A stretch of DNA of 38,955 bases from Acanthaster planci (Eukaryota; Echinodermata; Asteroidea; Valvatida; Acanthasteridae), in assembly GCF_001949145.1 (NCBI RefSeq), contig NW_019091475.1, forward strand, positions 316,497 through 355,451. Direction: 5' to 3'. Shown piece by piece: positions 33,101 to 38,955 of the stretch; position 1 is the first letter of the stretch; every line of letters starts with the position of its first letter. Both the position numbers and the translations under genes were made by a program. The notes below the pieces were generated by a model. That model was given only the letters and a program-made list of their open reading frames with translations. It was not told the origin of the DNA and did not search any database.

Positions 33101-34180
33101 ACTTGTACGTCACAAACTCATCATGAATACTTGACACTTTGTTTAATGTTAATGTACATGCAAATTTCAAGGGTACTTTTAAAGAAACACTACCGTATCT
33201 TCATTTATGGAAATATCTCCACATGATACTTTACTTGTTTTCTTAAAACTATTTGAGTGCCTATTTGTATTTGCTGTACACTTTCGGGTGAAGTTCTCGG
33301 ACTTGGTTCAATTTGGTTTTCAAACCGAAGAAATGGCCAATACCGATGAGCTACCGACGAAGCCAAATCGTGCCTGGGCCCAGTGTTCGGCAGGTTGGCT
33401 GGAGGGCGTGAGAGAGGCAGGTCTCCGTGGCATACTGGAGAAGGAATGGATTAATTTCTCCCAATTTCGACACCGTGTCGATTTGCCCCCCCAAAAGACA
33501 AAAAGTCTATACGGAGACCTGCATGCGAAGTGTTTTATAAGTTAGGAGAATGTAAACATCTGCATGAAAAATAATTTCGATCACTGTTTTGGCAGAAGTT
33601 TGTCACTTTTTTCGCTATTTTAAAAATGTTTTTCATAACTACAAGGAAGTGGCGAAAAAGTTTGAATTGTATATAAAACTGATGTTCACGAGGTAAATCC
33701 AGTTCACAACGAAAGTCTGCAGTTTGTTTCATCGGTACATTATCGCAGTGCGCAGATCAGACAAATCACAACAGTGGACACAGTACTAGTGGGATATCTT
33801 TATTTCTGACACAAACATGCCATGTTTTTGCTTTGCAGCTATTGCATACGCACGTTACGCTGATTATATAGTGCAATTTAAATACGAGTACTACTTGTAG
33901 TTTATTTTAGAGATAACTCCAACTTGGATTCAACCGGAAATTCTGGCACAGTAAAAAAAATGCATGCCCAATTTAGCACCTTATCTACATCGTTTCAGCT
34001 GGTCTGCTAGCATTATTATCCTGTGTAATTTGTGAGTAATTTTGTATGTTATCAACTCATAATTATTCCTGACCTTTGTACCTGAGATTTATAGTATTAT
34101 ATTGTCGTTGAATTGGCGATGTTTATTAATTGCTACCAATTGGAGAGGAACGCATTGAATAAAAGACCACTGGCTGGTCG
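33101..34180 (+). other. klf2/4: KLF2/4 3'UTR (inferred)
   Basis: About 1.08 kb from the TGA to just past AATAAA at 34158-34163, the first canonical poly(A) signal after the stop. It contains dispersed ATTTA pentamers (33203, 33876, 33971, 34087) and one Pumilio-type TGTATATA (33668-33675), both common in unstable regulatory mRNAs. Short open frames at 33207-33545 (+) and 33535-33732 (-) are unidentified. Length depends on which poly(A) signal is used. Confidence 0.5.
34158..34163 (+). terminator. klf2/4: AATAAA poly(A) signal, likely for KLF2/4
   Basis: First canonical AATAAA downstream of the KLF2/4 stop, about 1.06 kb after it, with T-rich sequence 60-80 bases later (TTTTTTTTATT near 34229). 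A second AATAAA at 34662-34667 could give a longer transcript. Confidence 0.45.
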
Positions 34181-36710
34181 CCCGAGAAACTGAAGAACCT
34201 GTGTGTCGATAATCTGAAAGACTTCTGTTTTTTTTATTAAAATTATTGATGGAAGTTTCAGTTTGAGGTTTTGGGTAGGAAAGGAAAAATCTCGAGATTA
34301 TTATACACATTTTAACGGGGAGTAGAGAAAGATTATGTACCGTGATGAAGTGATCGTGTTCGCTATATAATTCAAATTCAAAAAAGAAAAACGTGTATAT
34401 CTATTTTAGTGTGTCATTCAGTGCGCCAGGACGTCAAATTTAGTCAACTGTTGTAAGGACGAATGCTCGCTGGGGCATGGAAAAATATACATGAAGAATC
34501 ATTAAAGGAGCTGAAATGCTGTCGTTCGAAGCATTTGCAGATGGGAGGGAGGGGAACAAAAGAAGCCTTGGTCTCTCCTCAAACCGGAGGCAATTATTTC
34601 TTTAATATAATTAGAGGATCTATGTGCGTGGCCATTTCATTTCCCTCCCCCCCGCAAAATGAATAAAAAGCCGCCAGATTTCGACCTACTTTTACTCCCC
34701 TAAAATTTGGATTCTGGATCTACCCTCGACTCTACTTTCATCATTGATCAACCGTTACACCTCGATATTAAAAAGTTCAGCAATAGTGCATTAGTCAAAA
34801 TCCACCTCGGAAAATTCAGACATGGTAATTTTCCACATGAAGCTCCCACATTTTCCTCACACATCATCAATAACTTTCCCAATTCGGGCTGCAATGGGCA
34901 ATGTGTGTTATTCTACCGAACGTGGGGTCCCGATCCTGTCCATAGGATGCTGTACGCCCACGACTCATGGCCTAGTTTCATCATATCTGTCTGCTCACAT
35001 TGTTTATTGCAGCCGTTGCTAGGTTACGAGTAAATAACTCTTAGTTTCATCTGTACGCTACATATCGCGGGTGCTAACCGAAGATACCATCAAATCTGAG
35101 TTCTGCCAAATCCCATTGCCCGCAAAGTAGCGCCATGTTTGATAAAATAGGTTAATTATGTAAGTAGTTTTTACGAAGATGAACTAAAGCGTTTCGCAAC
35201 TCAAAACTGGATCTGGTTTCATGAAAAAGAAACCAGTCAACCAGCACGCTAAAACAGTTCACAGCAATTTTACTCGTTTTTTATTGTGGCTAGTTCAAAC
35301 TCATTAACGCAACACGTTCCCCACACTGGGCTACGCTTCTGTTCCCTATTTTTTCGGACACTTTTTTTTTTGAGGCAAACAAATTTGATTGTCTCCTAAG
35401 AATTTGTGTTTTATTCGTCAAATTCCAACACATGTAGCAGTATCCCGCGCTGTCTCTGATAGAACGATATGAACGGCAAATGCTGATTTCTATTCCCAAT
35501 GCATTTATAATCATATAAGACTTAAAGGTTTTCATGGTGAAAGAAACTAGATCTATAGTAATTTTTACGTGTAGTTTGTTCCTTAATGTTGTAATCCTTA
35601 CGAGGTTTGATTTGTCCTTATCCTTGTTTACTTGTGTATATTGTACTCTATGGTACTTGTAATTCTATCTCTTTTATTCATTTTAACTAATTTCACCACT
35701 GAATAATTGAGTACATTGTATCTGTGGTGTTAATAATCCTATTTTTGTTTGTTTTAACTTAATTAACTTCCCATGGCCCCATGGAAGACTACAATTATAT
35801 GTGAATGGGTCTCCCTGGTATATCAAAGATAACAATAATGATAATGCTTGTGGAGCACCTTAGATCCTCTGTCACTGAAGCTGGGGACTGTTGAGGGCCT
35901 CTGTTACCAAGGATGCAACAAGAAGTAGGTGCGCCAACCCTTAATCCTCCTCAAGCCCTTCAGGGAGAAAAGTGCATGACTCGTCTTTTGTCAAGAGCTG
36001 AATAACTTTCTGATTGCCCGGCTAATCTCAGCCCTCCGCTGAGCTGCTAACAAAACACGACTTAAAACCCTTTTCGTAACTTCTCGCATTCAAAGCTCAA
36101 TATCCGGAGACTTTCTGCACGTGGAAGTACATTACCAGACCGAGCTGATTTATTAAAGTATTTTATCGGGCACAGATTTCAAAGGTAATTTTTAATGAAG
36201 CTTGAGGAAAATTGTCGCCGTGCATGAGGACCATTGAGAAGTTAGAGCGGACCTTACCGCAAAGGGTCAAGATGGTCTTAACCAGTGCGTTTTATAGACA
36301 CACCGACTCAGACAATCCAAACCTTAACCGAGACTGCGACATAACACTTTTAAATTTTTAATCGCAGCCACCATTTCAGAAACATCAGACCCCCCCCCTG
36401 GACCGCATGGCCCGGACACCCCTTTGTCAGCCCAGTAAAAGGCTTGCATCATAGTAGCCTACCGAGAGTTTAATTTGAGGCTTAAATCTCCATAAAAATC
36501 AACTCTACAGAATGAAACGGTTGGATGATTTGTGTTATAACATCCACGCATCGCGTCCGTTGCGCAATTCCACGCTCTTTGACTGATCACGTTTTAGGAA
36601 TTTTACAGGAAAGATGCTTCACTCAGTTCCATGTTATTGTGCAATTATCCCCTAACCGTATGTCTGCCCTGCGCATTAAACCAGGTCGCCGCGATCATCC
36701 TTCATTTGCT
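34181..36710. other. non-coding stretch 3' of KLF2/4
   Basis: No gene is recognised. A 108-codon + frame at 34707-35033 is unidentified and overlaps a second + frame. AATAAA at 34662 may be an alternative KLF2/4 poly(A) signal. A 9-C run lies at 36390-36398. Confidence 0.5.
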
Positions 36711-36753
36711 GATCCGGGGGGGGGGGGTTGAGGCCCATGTCTACCCCCCCTCC
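36711..36753 (+). repeat. GATCC / poly(G) repeat end
   Basis: GATCC, a 12-G run (36716-36727), TTGAGGCCCATG and TCTACCCCCCCTCC follow in order, paralleling the minus-strand arrangement at 14168-14220. Probably the end of the same dispersed repeat. Element boundaries are not visible. Confidence 0.35.
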
Positions 36754-38955
36754 AAAAGTCTCTTTTTCAATGAAAGAAAATATTTGGAGTTCATTGTATT
36801 TCCCTTCCGAACAATAACGTGCCCAACGCTCCCAAATATAGCATCATCTCAGAAAAACAATCAAAAGGTTAAGCAGGAAAAAAAAATTCCCACTCCCGAA
36901 AAAGTTCTGGATGAAATCTTGTCTTTGTTGATTAGTACCTCTGATCAATCACAGTGACAAAATGAAACAAATGACTCGGGGTGATGGGTCCACGATAGTT
37001 TCATTGGAATGCATGCACCGAGTATGACTATGGCTCAGCAACAAAACTGTACTGTGAAGACCCTTCAGTATACGGAGGCTATGCGGGACAGTACAAACTG
37101 ATGAGCATAAACATTTTTCAATCGCCTACTACAGTCTCCGCTCACTTGACACTAAGGCTCTCTGAAAGGGCCCTTTATGGAGTTTCCCTGCATGCTGGCG
37201 ATGTGTTAACCACTTGACGCCAGATGCCGTGTAAACATGCACACGGGTGGTCCTTATTTATCCCACGGAGAACGTGTACGCTCGTTTCAGAATTCTTTCA
37301 ATTCCACGGTTGACGTAATAACGCGTCGTGCTTGGAGCGCAGTTGAAAGGCTGAAGAATTAATTTAATCAAAAAAGCCGTTCCCAACAGCTTTATCGGGT
37401 AAGAAAATCTGACGTTAACTGGCTATAGGGAATGTCACTGTGATTTCCCACCCTAGGATTGTACAATCAAGGTTTCCATTAATATTGGATAAATTGTGAC
37501 TGCGTTTTCACAGTGGCTGCAAACTTGACACGCTAACGATTACAGCCTGTAAAGAGTGCGCCCTCATTTCATGGTATAATTAATCTGCACTTGTCAACGT
37601 GGATCTGGTACCTACAGGTAAAAATAATTAACTGGATAACTAAAACTCAAGTTGTGACCACGTAAACTTTGTGACGAAATGTCCCATACAAATTCATTTT
37701 CCCGATTTAACAAAAATTGTAAATTATTAACATCTAACAAATTCAATAAATGTCAACACAAACAGTAAGAACGAGTACATAAATACGAAATCTTTGTTTT
37801 TCAATTTGTCTTACGAACAAGAAGTTTGTCGCGGCGGATTCTGTATTGTTACCCACGTCTCGTTTATTTTCTTAGCAAGGTTTTAGCTTTAAAAATGTAT
37901 TAATTGAGCTTATCCCAGCATACTAACAATGTACTACTAAATGTTAGTATACATACTAACATTTTTTATCGGAAGGAATATTTGGATTTTAATCGACAAC
38001 AAGAGCTTTTTCGGCCGTTGCCCGAAACAACCAATTATAGGGAATCGCTTAAAGGATAAAAACCCGGAAAATAAACCGTGTATCCTGTAGTGAATTGTCG
38101 CATGATGGCGCTAAGCAGACTTTACAACCTCCACAAGTACACATTCCAGTAGAGCTTGTCCTTTTCAAGAGGGCGCACTCGATCGTGAAAGACGACAATG
38201 CGTGAAAGGATATCCACGCACTTCATGTCTGGTCGGTAAAAACGGCCCAATGATGTTCGTGCGTGTGCTTGCACTACATTAAACAATCGCAAAGACTGCG
38301 GATTGCCTTATAATTTTCTATTAGAGTCTACCCTAAACTACAATACTTAACTTAAAGTGCCTCCCGATAATTTTTTCTCATTAAAAAAAATTCTAGATTC
38401 GAAACCGGATAGACCGTTCTATTAACTTTCACGATTTCTATCTGAAATGCAAACGAGTCTGAGCCCGGCTGTCCGAATGATGATGCATGGTTTCTTCAGC
38501 TTGTTTTTTGCTAAGCGTCATATTTTTACGACCAGTTACATTTTTGCTGTCAAAAAACTAAGCCGTTGGTCCAGCATAAATTTAAGATGATCGGATACGC
38601 CGTAATAGCATTTGCATTGTCGTCAGTGATTTGAACGCATGTCGCAGTTTACTGGTTACAGACCTGTTCATGTTCTTATCGTCTAAGATTATTGTCATTA
38701 TGGAAGAGCATACCTAATCCGGCACAATGACACATTTCCCACAAACGACAATTCCCATTGCTAGTGAAGAAATGTAGACGTACAGGGCTACCTTCGGTGT
38801 AGGATTTGCCTCCACTGAACAAAAGCCAATGTATCGCATGCATCTACGCGTATTACCATTCTGAGTGCTCTCGATTTTCCAGGTGACGCTAACGAAATCT
38901 ATAATAAGGTGCAAGGAGACCCGACAGTAGATTGCGAGTGATACACCCAGCAAGA
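36754..38955. other. non-coding stretch with a motif-dense segment
   Basis: No gene is recognised. 37200-37340 is relatively dense in regulatory-type words: CCACTTGA (NK2 type), TGTAAACA (forkhead type), TTGACGTAA (CREB/ATF type) and ACGTG. A palindrome lies at 37939-37964. The minus frame at 38714-38953 runs to the window edge and is unidentified. Confidence 0.4.
37939..37964. repeat. 12-bp perfect palindromic arms, 2-bp spacer
   Basis: AAATGTTAGTAT and ATACTAACATTT are perfect reverse complements separated by AC. A direct copy of CATACTAACA stands just upstream at 37919-37928. It could extrude as a cruciform, be a dyad binding site, or be a remnant of a small inverted-repeat element. Confidence 0.75.

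Noticed and set aside
32099-33170. Antisense frames of 140, 171 and 281 codons and a 138-codon + frame inside the KLF2/4 exon
   Set aside because: They are shadows of a GC-rich, Gln/Pro/His-coding exon. The KLF2/4 frame explains the constraint.

Overview
This window looks like animal nuclear DNA, most probably from an echinoderm or a close non-vertebrate deuterostome. It has one clear metazoan gene (a Krüppel-like factor of the KLF2/4 type) with a spliceosomal GT-AG intron. Around it lies about 30 kb of moderately AT-rich DNA with no bacterial gene layout, many long poly(G)/poly(C) runs and a recurrent palindrome, TAGGCCTA. The echinoderm assignment rests on overall sequence character and is inference.

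The only gene I can support with high confidence is KLF2/4 on the + strand at 31133-33100. A 57-nt first coding exon, an 849-bp intron and one large second exon give a 372-residue transcription factor. It carries an acidic DLLDLDFIL activation motif, a SUMO-type site, proline- and glutamine-rich middle regions, two phosphodegron-like motifs, a basic nuclear-localisation stretch and three C-terminal C2H2 zinc fingers ending in HMKRHM. Its promoter appears to lie at about 30900-30960, with TATA, MEF2, octamer and inverted CCAAT motifs close together. A second TATA/MEF2 unit lies about 380 bp further upstream. The 3'UTR probably ends after the AATAAA at 34158.

Layout: 1-9.9 kb is mostly featureless with short simple repeats. 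9.9-17.1 kb has scattered promoter-like words and several open segments on the + strand with splice-like borders (11614-11763, 12472-12738, 15466-15689, 16764-17060) that could be 3' exons of an unrecognised gene. 17218-18103 is an 886-bp assembly gap. 18.1-30.4 kb holds more exon-like segments (20615-20692, 25156-25389), a foldback element built from GAGTC/GACTC words (23923-24435), G-rich repeat DNA and a Lys/Leu/Phe-rich minus-strand frame (27732-28070). 34.2-38.96 kb is non-coding with one strong palindrome. No transposase, reverse transcriptase, tRNA, rRNA or CRISPR was recognised.

Limits: exon-like calls outside KLF2/4 rest on reading frames and splice-site words only. I found equally readable frames on opposite strands in several places, so these calls are candidates, not genes. 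Transcript evidence or alignment to related genomes would settle them.
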